Assembly: GCA_038150465.1 (NCBI GenBank)
Contig: JAYOTP010000013.1
Coordinates: 1-60,987 of the forward strand
DNA: 60,987 nt
Origin: RFXV01 sp038150465
GTDB taxonomy: Bacteria; Bacteroidota; Bacteroidia; Flavobacteriales; Schleiferiaceae
Reading direction: 5' to 3'
A program made the position numbers and the translations under genes. The notes beneath the pieces were generated by a model that made no database searches, was not told the origin of the DNA, and saw nothing but the letters and a program-made list of their open reading frames with translations. Shown here one piece after another: positions 43,701 through 50,591 of the stretch. How positions within the stretch are numbered: the first letter of the stretch is position 1; every line of letters begins with the position of its first letter.

Positions 43701-43838
43701 GGTGTTGTGCTTCAGGAAGGGATCATATTGAACGGGCAGCACAAACTCGATATCGAGAAATATGCTACAGGTGTTTATTCGTTGCGCATCGTTCAAGGCG
43801 AAAAGAGTCGCACGCTTCGCCTGTTGAAGAACGAATGA
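40752..43838 (+). CDS. Large T9SS-secreted protein with tandem OB-like domains, Calx-beta and lamin-tail domains
   Basis: A 1028-residue exported protein. Signal peptide (about 1-18); an endonuclease-associated-like domain (about 45-220); a Gly-rich hinge; OB-like repeat 1 (about 238-446, YNIADVRG); a Calx-beta-like domain ending TIIDND (about 447-565); OB-like repeat 2 (about 567-770, YDIADIRG); a lamin-tail domain (ITEIMSGSN, WWELTNTGTDTIDISGFSY); and a T9SS sorting domain from VYPNPAKDRLNIAL. This accessory-domain set is typical of extracellular nucleases and phosphatases, but no catalytic domain is present. The ATG at 40752 opens the signal peptide. It lies between PhoB-like and Na+/Pi-transporter genes, suggesting surface phosphate scavenging. 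Confidence 0.85.
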   Translation: MSIRILIFTLLAHSSFAATRTVQDEMCQSRLHEVASSEEASFGESASTTTGQDFVIVGIIDGPLPGGTPKAIEFYTLNDVTDASSYSVANANNGGAFATALSFPAKSFTAGDRFHIASEDVNFTTFFGTAPDTVLPVALVNGDDVFGLFHQGTLVDVYGDPGVDGTGTPWEYKDGWAYRNDSTGPNPVFTLSEWTFSGVDALDGSTSNTTANPPFPYETYNLSSGGGGGGGSTGGIPNYNIADVRGTDPATGDADSLNVLCRLRGTVFTIDFRGGNGLSFWIKDHTAGINVFNFNDVSNYTVAVGDSIEIVGSIAQYNGLTEIIPDTITLISSGNTLSNPVSVSGPLDESHEGSYLQLNNVSLVNPSQWPTAGNSANVDVSDGSNTYLVRINSATDIDGATPPSGLFNLRGAGSQYDNSSPYTGGYQIQPSSLADFISNNPTSPTVNFASATQDAIESAGTVAIQINIYPPAAAAGVLDLSFIPGAGLTPQDASTIPAVDTTTGLLSMNFSAGDSVLTIQGIIVDDQLQEGNESVTLSVVNVTGGVSIGPISSMVFTIIDNDIPIPTYDIADIRGVNANGELDSIGVYCKIEGLVLGYNVQSATGTNAQFTVQDATSGISIYYSLNNIPYSPIEGDQVRIVGTVADYNGLAELFPDSITVISSGNTLPNPLTVTALDESTESNLIRIDNVTLVDATQWPAPGNNGNVDLSDGVNTYVMRIDRDTDVDDNVAPPVTAFDVVGIGGQFDNSAPYTDGYQILPRYAQDIRLPAPPTLAITEIMSGSNTASANLNGDWWELTNTGTDTIDISGFSYDDNSFNAGTVTFPTQTIAGGASIVVWDGLSADEDAFRAEWLLILSNPPLIILSSDEVSGNMPSLSQNGDAVAIYADNGAEICRAEYTNALAGVSVEFDASCLLSGNSTNGVNGAFISSGGDVGSPGNLAPVVSVDEFHLQGVSVYPNPAKDRLNIALKDPMTAEFMLINSLGVVLQEGIILNGQHKLDIEKYATGVYSLRIVQGEKSRTLRLLKNE

Positions 43839-43852
43839 TGAAATGAGCCGAT

Positions 43853-43875
43853 CCCTGCAGAGGCTTTCTGCAGGG
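43853..43875 (+). terminator. Hairpin after the large T9SS gene
   Basis: Perfect 8-bp stem CCCTGCAG / CTGCAGGG with a 7-nt loop, 15 nt after the stop and before the transporter gene. Only a weak T-rich tail (GTGGGTTCTT) follows, so it may be a partial terminator or message stabiliser. Confidence 0.5.
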
Positions 43876-43902
43876 GTGGGTTCTTAGGTCCGTCTCCTGC
43901 CT

Positions 43903-45627
43903 ATGGTCCTCCTCGTGCTGAATATTCTGGGCGCTCTGGCCCTCTTCATTTATGGAATGAAGGTCATGAGCGATGCGGTGCAGCGAATGGCGGGAAGTGG
44001 TTTAAGAAAAGCGCTCCGGGCCGTCGCTTCCAACCGATTCGGTGCCTGGACGACCGGTTTTTTTGCCACCTCGCTGATCCAGTCATCATCTGCCGTCACC
44101 GTGATGGTCGTCAGTTTGGTGAACGCGGGAATGCTGGCGTTCAATGAGGCGGCTTTTCTGATCATGGGGTCCAATGTGGGCACCACGATGACCGCCTGGC
44201 TCATTTCTCTTCTCGGCCTCGGACAATTCAGTTTATCGGCCATTGCGCTCCCTTTTGTCGGAGTGGGCCTGGTCCTCTTATTGGTCAATAAGGAGCAACT
44301 GCGTGCTTTGGGCGAAAGCGTGATCGGTTTCGGACTGCTCTTTCTTGGATTGGGGCTGTTGAAAGAGGGGATTCCCCGCCTGGATGAGTCCTTTCCCCTG
44401 ATCGGCTTGATGCAAGAATTCGGCGGGCCCACTGAAACCTATTTCGAGAGCCTGTTCTCCTCTCTGCTGTTCATCGCTGTGGGCGCCATCTTCACGATGA
44501 TCCTCCAGTCGTCCAGCGTCACCACGGCATTCACTCTTTTACTGATCAGCCAGGAGTGGATCGGCCTGCCCTCGGGAATGGCCCTGATCCTCGGTGAGAA
44601 CATTGGAACGACCATGACCGCCAATCTCGCAGCCGTGGTGGCCAATGTGCACGGAAAAAGAGTGGCCCGTTTCCATTTTTTGTTCAATCTGATCGGGAGT
44701 GTATGGATGTTCTTCCTGCTGCCCGTGCTCGCCCCACTGATCACCGCCTTCGCTGAGAATGTGAACAGCGATCTGGCCAACGAACGCACCATTTTCACTC
44801 TGAGTTTGGCTGCTTTCCATACACTGTTCAATTTGCTTAATGTACTTCTCTTCCTGTCTACGGATCTGGTGCGGCACTCGATGAACTGGCTCACCAAACT
44901 CCTGCCTTCGAAGGTTGAGGGAGACGACATCTACACCCTGGAATTCCTTTCGGCTCGACTGATGGGCACCTCCGAACTCAGTATTGTCGAAGCCCAGCGA
45001 GAACTGGTCCGGTTCGGCAAGCAGGTCAACAAGGCCTATGGCTATCTGTCCCGTATCCTTTTGGAAACCGATTCCCGGGCACAAAAGCAATTCCTAGAGC
45101 AGATCGAGCGGATCGAGCGGATAACGGATAAGATGGAAGTGGAGATCGCGGATTATCTGTCGCAGATCAGTTCGACGGAGATCAGCCCAAGGGCCAGCGA
45201 GCAGATACGGGCCATCCTGGCCGCGGGCAACTACCTCGAACGCAGTTGCGATCTCATTTTGAAGATCGGTCTTTTCATGGTGCGCAGCAAAAAAGAAAAA
45301 GCCTATTTCACCCCGGAGCTTCGACAAAGCCTGGTGAGTTTCATGAGCCTCGTACAGGAAGCCCTCGACCTGATGAATGCCAACTTAGCGGGCAATCAAA
45401 AAGACATCGATGAAGAAGCCGTGGTGCTGAAAGAGCGGGAAGTGGACGGCCAATTCAAGCAGCTTCACCGCAATTACCTGCAGCTCATGGAACGCAAGAA
45501 ATTGAAGATCCAAAGCGGGCTGTATTACCACGAGCTCATCAATGAACTGGAGCGGCTGGGAGATCACGTTCAAAGCGTTTCCCTCGAGCTCGCCTTTGGG
45601 CGGGAAAGACGCAATACAACCGACTAA
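43903..45627 (+). CDS. Na+/phosphate cotransporter (NptA/PNaS family) with PhoU-like tail
   Basis: An inner-membrane protein of 574 residues that probably imports inorganic phosphate with sodium. The two inverted QSSS transport repeats are visible: SLIQSSSAVTVMVVS (Gln60) and MILQSSSVTTAFTLL (Gln202), each followed by a GTT(M)T-type element. About nine transmembrane helices are followed by a helical PhoU-like domain (about 345-574), known in this family. It lies 64 nt after the large T9SS gene. Its TAA overlaps the stop of the convergent lipoprotein gene within the four bases CTAA. Confidence 0.93.
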   Translation: MVLLVLNILGALALFIYGMKVMSDAVQRMAGSGLRKALRAVASNRFGAWTTGFFATSLIQSSSAVTVMVVSLVNAGMLAFNEAAFLIMGSNVGTTMTAWLISLLGLGQFSLSAIALPFVGVGLVLLLVNKEQLRALGESVIGFGLLFLGLGLLKEGIPRLDESFPLIGLMQEFGGPTETYFESLFSSLLFIAVGAIFTMILQSSSVTTAFTLLLISQEWIGLPSGMALILGENIGTTMTANLAAVVANVHGKRVARFHFLFNLIGSVWMFFLLPVLAPLITAFAENVNSDLANERTIFTLSLAAFHTLFNLLNVLLFLSTDLVRHSMNWLTKLLPSKVEGDDIYTLEFLSARLMGTSELSIVEAQRELVRFGKQVNKAYGYLSRILLETDSRAQKQFLEQIERIERITDKMEVEIADYLSQISSTEISPRASEQIRAILAAGNYLERSCDLILKIGLFMVRSKKEKAYFTPELRQSLVSFMSLVQEALDLMNANLAGNQKDIDEEAVVLKEREVDGQFKQLHRNYLQLMERKKLKIQSGLYYHELINELERLGDHVQSVSLELAFGRERRNTTD

Positions 45628-46115
45628 GGAGCAGATGGAATGAGCCCGCTGCTCACTTCGTTGCTCAGCTGCAAGCTTCTGTCCACGAGGATAAAACGAA
45701 ATTCCACGCTGTCGGAAGCAGCCTGAGACAGATCGATATCATATTCGATCTCCGCCTCCAGTGTTTTGTTCTGACCCTTGGGCGTCAGATTTGGTACACG
45801 GATGGAAAATTCAGTGTCAGGGAGTTCCAGCATCGTGTCTCCCGACTGCTCCAAATAACGGACCCATAGGTTGTAATGGAATGGTGAATCGGCATCGAAT
45901 GGCGGGTCGGTTTGTTCGTCCTCGAGCCCGACATCTCCGTCTCCATCCGTGAGATAGAGCCTGACCCGGAGCCTGTCGACCGTGCCCACGCCTTGCACTT
46001 GGACCTGTATCCATTCCGACCCTTCGAAGCGCAGAAAAGGAACATTGGAAAATTGCTTTTCGTCAATGCACGAGAAGGCTGGCAGGAGCATGAAGAACAG
46101 ATAAAGCTTGTGCAT
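45624..46115 (-). CDS. Small lipoprotein of unknown function
   Basis: A 163-residue lipoprotein: MHKLYLFFMLLPAFSC gives lipidation at Cys16. The beta-rich body has TDGDGDVGLEDE, an acidic, possibly calcium-binding turn seen in many Bacteroidota surface lipoproteins of unknown role. The ATG at 46115 was chosen because it starts the signal directly; the frame opens eight residues earlier. It is divergent from the LuxE-like gene (33 nt) and its stop overlaps that of the transporter. Confidence 0.78.
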   Translation of the reverse strand: MHKLYLFFMLLPAFSCIDEKQFSNVPFLRFEGSEWIQVQVQGVGTVDRLRVRLYLTDGDGDVGLEDEQTDPPFDADSPFHYNLWVRYLEQSGDTMLELPDTEFSIRVPNLTPKGQNKTLEAEIEYDIDLSQAASDSVEFRFILVDRSLQLSNEVSSGLIPSAP

Positions 46116-46148
46116 CTTTGAACCGAACGTTGAAACCATAGCTTTCGT

Positions 46149-47132
46149 TTGCCCTTCCTCAAAGATAGACTCGCCTCGATTTCGGATGCAGCATCATTCG
46201 AACGGACCGCCATCGAAGCCTTTCGCTGGCAATATGTGCACACACCCGTTTATTCCGATTGGTGCAGACAGCTCGGTGTGGAGGCCGATCGGGTGCATCG
46301 TTTGGAGGACATCCCGTTCCTCCCGATTTCTTTTTTCAAATCCCATAGTGTACTTCAAAACGATGCCACTGTCCACAAACGCTTTCTCAGTAGTGGCACC
46401 CAAGGTCCTCGTTCGGCACATTCCCTGACCAAAGAGGCATTGGAGGTCTATCAAACCTTCAGCCGGAAGGCGTTCGAACTTCTTTTTGGTCCAATAAAAG
46501 ACCGTCCCATTCTCGCTCTATTGCCCCACTACCTGCAAAACGGTGACTCCTCTCTTGTGGAAATGTGCCGCCTCTGGATGGAGGATTCCGGACATGAAGG
46601 CAATGGGTTTTTTCTCGATGATCAAAAGCAGCTGATCCAGCGACTGTTGGATCTTAGGGGCTGCCGGCCTGCTCCCCTTTTGATCGGAGCCTCCTATGCG
46701 CTCTTGGATCTGGCTTCATATGGCCCAATGAAGTTGGACCATGTGCTGGTCATGGAAACCGGAGGCATGAAAGGAAGGGGAAAAGAACGTGTGCGGGCCG
46801 AACTGCACCAGGAGCTGCGGTCCATTCTGGGCGCGGACCTCATCCATTCGGAATACGGCATGACCGAATTGCTTTCTCAAGCCTATGCCAAAGGTGACAA
46901 CGGCTTTGTCTGCCCGCCATGGATGAAGCTGCGGATCAGGGATGCACGAAACCCCTTGGATACCACCGATTCCAAAAAAAGAGGCTGCATCAATGTGATC
47001 GACCTGGCCAACTGGCACTCTTGTTGCTTCATTGCCACCGATGATATCGGCGAAAAAAGAAAAGAAGGTGTGGCGGTGCTCGGGCGAATGGATCGTTCGG
47101 ATATTCGCGGCTGTAATCTCTTAGTGGTATGA
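46149..47132 (+). CDS. LuxE-like acyl-protein synthetase / acyltransferase
   Basis: A 327-residue cytoplasmic protein resembling the LuxE (acyl-protein synthetase) branch of the adenylate-forming superfamily: LPISFFKSHSVL, FLSSGTQGPRSAHS (phosphate loop), VMETGGMKGRG and HSEYGMTELLSQAYA. Relatives activate fatty or aromatic acids as acyl-adenylates. It carries no acceptor domain and is not beside luminescence genes, so the true substrate is unknown. The apparent start is TTG at 46149; no ATG or GTG fits better. It overlaps the next gene by 4 nt. Confidence 0.85.
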   Translation: MPFLKDRLASISDAASFERTAIEAFRWQYVHTPVYSDWCRQLGVEADRVHRLEDIPFLPISFFKSHSVLQNDATVHKRFLSSGTQGPRSAHSLTKEALEVYQTFSRKAFELLFGPIKDRPILALLPHYLQNGDSSLVEMCRLWMEDSGHEGNGFFLDDQKQLIQRLLDLRGCRPAPLLIGASYALLDLASYGPMKLDHVLVMETGGMKGRGKERVRAELHQELRSILGADLIHSEYGMTELLSQAYAKGDNGFVCPPWMKLRIRDARNPLDTTDSKKRGCINVIDLANWHSCCFIATDDIGEKRKEGVAVLGRMDRSDIRGCNLLVV

Positions 47133-47887
47133 CCCTTAAAAATGCATTTGTTTTCTCCTTGCTTCTGCTGGGATGGCTTGTATCTGCTCAGACGACCGAT
47201 TCCGAGACCGAGCTTACCGACCCCAGCGGAAATATCGAACTGTTCCAATTGCGACCAGACGTCTCTGTCTGCGCCCTTCCTCAGGGGAATGGCTTTTATA
47301 CCGTGCACTTTGTCGCCTTTGTCCAAAGGATCGACTTTGTGGACGGCATATTGGCGGAAGGGAGTCTGCTGTTCAATGAAGATCTGGATACCATCGGGAA
47401 GACGCTCGTTGAGATCGAAGAAGTGCCCGATTCGATCTGGGACATGCGTCGCTTCAGAGGCTATCATCAAGTGGAACTAACAGGGCGATTGCACAAGACC
47501 CGCTTTCATTCGTCCTCCATTCCAGAGATCGAGTACGGAGACATACTGAAAACGAAGTCGAGAACCGCCCAGGAAGAGCGGCTGGAAGCCCTTTTTGAGG
47601 GTCTTTCTTTCGAGGAACGCGAGGAGGAGGATTTCACCTTCATGATCAAGCGGCAGACAGGCCGGGCACTCAAGTACTACGGAGACCGTGAGCCTTTTCG
47701 CATGATCATCGTCCTGAGAGGCGCGCGGCCATTTTGCGTGATCACCAGTGCCAAAATCCCTTTCGAGGCACCCAAGATCAAAGACCAAAAGGAAGAGTCT
47801 CCCTACCGCTTTTACTATTTTCAGAAAGCCAGGCCCGAGATCCATGAACGGATTCGGGACGTGATGTACGACTACGTTTCCTTTTGA
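47129..47887 (+). CDS. Secreted protein of unknown function, paired with the LuxE-like gene
   Basis: A 252-residue protein with a signal peptide (MTLKNAFVFSLLLLGWLVSAQ). The body has no motif I recognise: a charged central part (EALFEGLSFEEREEEDFTF) and a conserved-looking REPFRMIIVLRG core. It overlaps the LuxE-like gene by 4 nt (ATGA), so the two are translationally coupled and may act together. Its stop lies 4 nt from the tyrS stop on the other strand. It could be an enzyme substrate, a periplasmic partner or unrelated. Confidence 0.72.
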   Translation: MTLKNAFVFSLLLLGWLVSAQTTDSETELTDPSGNIELFQLRPDVSVCALPQGNGFYTVHFVAFVQRIDFVDGILAEGSLLFNEDLDTIGKTLVEIEEVPDSIWDMRRFRGYHQVELTGRLHKTRFHSSSIPEIEYGDILKTKSRTAQEERLEALFEGLSFEEREEEDFTFMIKRQTGRALKYYGDREPFRMIIVLRGARPFCVITSAKIPFEAPKIKDQKEESPYRFYYFQKARPEIHERIRDVMYDYVSF

Positions 47888-47891
47888 CTGC

Positions 47892-49169
47892 TCAGTTGAA
47901 AGTGATCAGGAAATAGTTCTTCTTCCCCTTTTGCACCAGCAACAAACGTTCATTGAGCAGATCTGACGGGGTCACCGTTCGATCGGGAGCCGCCTTGACC
48001 TTATTGAGCGCCACGCCGTTGGCTTGCAGCATCTTTCGCGCCTCTCCCTTACTCGTGAAGATCTGGGTTCGCTCGGCGAGCAATTCAATGATCGGAAGGC
48101 CTTCGCTCAGACTAGATCTTTGGACTTCGAACTGAGGAACGCCTTCAAAAATGTCCAGCAGCTCCTCTGTATTCAGTTCGCGCAGCATTTCCTCAGTGGC
48201 CTTTCCGAACAATATCTGGGAGGAACGGATGGCTTTGTCCAGCGCATCCTGGCCATGTACCCTATCGGTCACCTCCTCCGCCAGGGCCTTTTGCAAGATC
48301 CGAAGGTGCGGCGCCTGCTGATGCTCTTGTTCCAGGTCTTCGATCTCTTTCCTGTTCTTCAGACTGAAGATCCGTAGGAACCCTCCCGCGTCTTCATCGG
48401 CTGCATTCAACCAGAATTGATAGAATTTGTACGGGCTCGTCTTCTCTGGGGCCAGCCAAATATTGCCTCCTTCGGATTTTCCGAATTTCGTTCCGTCTGA
48501 CTTTTTGATCAAGGGAGTGGTCAGGGCAAAAGCCTCGCCCCCCGACATGCGGCGAATGAGTTCTGTGCCTGTGGTGATGTTGCCCCACTGATCGCTTCCG
48601 CCCATCTGCAGCTTCACACCTTTTTCCTTCCATAAATGGTGGAAGTCATACCCCTGAATGAGTTGGTAGCTGAATTCGGTGAAGGACATTCCCTGCTCGA
48701 GCCGGCTTTTTACGGAGTCCTTGGCCAGCATATAATTGATGGACATGTGCTTCCCCACTTCGCGAATGAATCCTAGGAAGCTGAATTCCCTGAACCAGTC
48801 ATGGTTGTTGACGATCTCCGCTGCATTGCTTCCGGAGTGGAAATCCAGAAACTTCTCCAGTTGGGCTTTTTGTTTTTGCAGATTTTCCTCCAGGGTTTGA
48901 AGGTCAAGCAGGTTTCGCTCCTGACTCTTTCCCGAAGGATCGCCTACCATTCCCGTTGCGCCACCGACAAGCGCGATCGGCTTGTGTCCGGCCCGCTGAA
49001 AGTGCACGAGCGTCATGATCTGAACCAGATTGCCCACGCCCAGGGAATCGGCTGTCGGGTCGAAGCCGATATAACCCGATACCTGCTCCTTCTCCAGCAG
49101 CTCTTCGGTTCCCGGCATCACATCGTGTACCATTCCACGCCAACGCATCTCTTCCACAAATGAGCTCAT
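47892..49169 (-). CDS. tyrS: Tyrosyl-tRNA synthetase (altered HIGH motif)
   Basis: Charges tRNA-Tyr. The 425 residues are full length: YIGFDPTADS (Thr39), GGATGMVGDPSGKS, the KMSKS-type loop KFGKSEGG, and a C-terminal S4 RNA-binding domain (RTVTPSDLLNERLLLVQKGK). The HIGH motif reads Gly44-Val-Gly-Asn47, so its first histidine, which stabilises the adenylation transition state with the conserved Thr, is Gly. I checked this at DNA level (CTGGGCGTGGGCAATCTG on the coding strand). It is the only tyrS here; another could exist elsewhere in the genome. A TATTTTTG box is upstream. Confidence 0.95.
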   Translation of the reverse strand: MSSFVEEMRWRGMVHDVMPGTEELLEKEQVSGYIGFDPTADSLGVGNLVQIMTLVHFQRAGHKPIALVGGATGMVGDPSGKSQERNLLDLQTLEENLQKQKAQLEKFLDFHSGSNAAEIVNNHDWFREFSFLGFIREVGKHMSINYMLAKDSVKSRLEQGMSFTEFSYQLIQGYDFHHLWKEKGVKLQMGGSDQWGNITTGTELIRRMSGGEAFALTTPLIKKSDGTKFGKSEGGNIWLAPEKTSPYKFYQFWLNAADEDAGGFLRIFSLKNRKEIEDLEQEHQQAPHLRILQKALAEEVTDRVHGQDALDKAIRSSQILFGKATEEMLRELNTEELLDIFEGVPQFEVQRSSLSEGLPIIELLAERTQIFTSKGEARKMLQANGVALNKVKAAPDRTVTPSDLLNERLLLVQKGKKNYFLITFN

Positions 49170-49188
49170 GATCCTTTACTTAAGACAC

Positions 49189-49196
49189 CAAAAATA
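49189..49196 (-). promoter_or_regulatory. -7 box for tyrS
   Basis: TATTTTTG on the minus strand, an exact TAnnTTTG match, 19 nt before the ATG. A TCG, one mismatch from the TTG element, lies 20 nt further upstream (49217-49219). AAGTAAAGGA just before the ATG could help ribosome binding. Confidence 0.5.
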
Positions 49197-49232
49197 GCTT
49201 TCCTTTCAGAGGAGGACGAAGGCGGTTCCCGC

Positions 49233-49240
49233 TATCTTTA
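49233..49240 (+). promoter_or_regulatory. -7 box for the epimerase gene, predicting a leaderless mRNA
   Basis: TATCTTTA has one mismatch to TAnnTTTG and ends exactly 4 nt before the ATG at 49245. Confidence 0.42.
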
Positions 49241-49244
49241 GACC

Positions 49245-50258
49245 ATGATCCTGGTCACCGGAGGAACCGGTCTTGTCGGCTCCCATCTCCTGTTCCGCCT
49301 TGCAGAAATGGGCGTCAATGTTCGCGCGTCCTACCGAAGCGCCGATCGAAAGGCACATGTGCTTCGGATCTTTTCCATCTACAGCACATCCGCTGAACAG
49401 CTCTTCTCCTCCATCGAGTGGGTGAAAGCCGATCTGACCGATCCTTCCTGCACAGAGACTCTTCTTGCGGGCGTGGATGAAGTTTTCCATTGCGCCGCAC
49501 AAGTCTCCTTTCACGCAGATGATAAGCAGCGTCTCCTGACCGACAATCCACTGATGACCCGCTATCTGGTGAACGAAGCGCTTGCGCAGAATGTGAAGGT
49601 TTTTCACCACATGAGTTCTGTGGCCACCCTTGGCTGGCCCCCGGAAGAACAAAAGGATACACTCCTGGACGAATCCAGCGTATGGAAAGACGATCCGGAT
49701 CAGTCTGTTTATGCCCAGTCGAAGTATTTGGCAGAGCTCGAAGTATGGCGTGCCCGTGAAGAAGGGCTGAATGCCTCCATTGTCAACCCCGGGATCATTC
49801 TGGGTCCGGGTTTCGGAGATGAAGGAAGCAGCAGCATTTTCGGACTCGTGCGCCGTGGTTTTTCCTTTTTCACTGCTGGGGCGAACGGTTTTGTAGATGT
49901 TCGGGATGTGGTGGCTGCGTTGCTCACGCTGTCACGCTCCACAGAAGCGCCCCACAATGGGCGTTTCATTCTGATCTCTGAGAATATGGCCTACAAGGAG
50001 CTGTTCACTCTCATCGCCCGGAGCATGGGCCTTCCTCCTCCACACCGCGCCGCCAGACCCTGGATGATCCATGCCATTCGGATCGCTCACTGGCTCAGAG
50101 AAAAAACGGGTGGGAGAAAGGCGACCATCACTCGGGAGACCGCCGCCAGTGCGCAACGGATCTCGAGGTACAGCAACCAAAGGTCTGTCGATGCGCTCTC
50201 CCTGAACTATCGGTCGGTCGAGGAAACCGTCGAATTCATCTGTCGGCACTTGGGCTGA
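49245..50258 (+). CDS. NAD-dependent epimerase/dehydratase family protein
   Basis: A 337-residue short-chain dehydrogenase of the extended type. The N-terminal NAD loop is VTGGTGLVGSHLL, the catalytic YxxxK is YAQSKYLAELE (with a preceding HMSSVATLG Ser), and INPG-like NPGIILGPG follows. It probably modifies a nucleotide- or lipid-linked sugar, or an acyl/sterol group; the substrate cannot be told. Genes for DUF4296, dihydroorotase and DPM synthase lie beside it in other Bacteroidota too, here on the opposite strand and meeting stop to stop. Confidence 0.88.
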   Translation: MILVTGGTGLVGSHLLFRLAEMGVNVRASYRSADRKAHVLRIFSIYSTSAEQLFSSIEWVKADLTDPSCTETLLAGVDEVFHCAAQVSFHADDKQRLLTDNPLMTRYLVNEALAQNVKVFHHMSSVATLGWPPEEQKDTLLDESSVWKDDPDQSVYAQSKYLAELEVWRAREEGLNASIVNPGIILGPGFGDEGSSSIFGLVRRGFSFFTAGANGFVDVRDVVAALLTLSRSTEAPHNGRFILISENMAYKELFTLIARSMGLPPPHRAARPWMIHAIRIAHWLREKTGGRKATITRETAASAQRISRYSNQRSVDALSLNYRSVEETVEFICRHLG

Positions 50259-50591
50259 TCAGCGGCCCATTTCACTTTGCATGACCGTTAACCGCTCGAT
50301 CACTTCGCTGAAAATGCGTTCAAACTCTCCGGGGCGCGCACTGTAGTATTGGAAATTCTTCTGGTAACCGATGGAGTCCAGGCCATGGTTGAGCATGACG
50401 GTACGGTGGTACGCATCGATTCCGAGTGAGTCGTTGGAAATGGTCACTCCTGTGCGGGCGCCTTCCACAAGGTGCACATCGAGCATCAGCTCCACCATGG
50501 CATCGTGGTCCAGGATCCCTTCCGGAAGCGGCTCCGGCGGCTGGCAGGAAGTCGCCAATAACAGTATTCCTATGATGCGGTCAATCCGCAT
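50259..50591 (-). CDS. DUF4296 family lipoprotein
   Basis: A 110-residue lipoprotein: MRIDRIIGILLLATSC gives lipidation at Cys16. The helical body has the DUF4296 pattern MVELMLDVHLVEGA and YQKNFQYYSARPGEFERIF. Function is unknown. It overlaps the 3' end of the dihydroorotase gene by 11 nt, so it is last in that operon. Its stop codon directly abuts the epimerase stop (TGATCA across the junction). Confidence 0.87.
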   Translation of the reverse strand: MRIDRIIGILLLATSCQPPEPLPEGILDHDAMVELMLDVHLVEGARTGVTISNDSLGIDAYHRTVMLNHGLDSIGYQKNFQYYSARPGEFERIFSEVIERLTVMQSEMGR

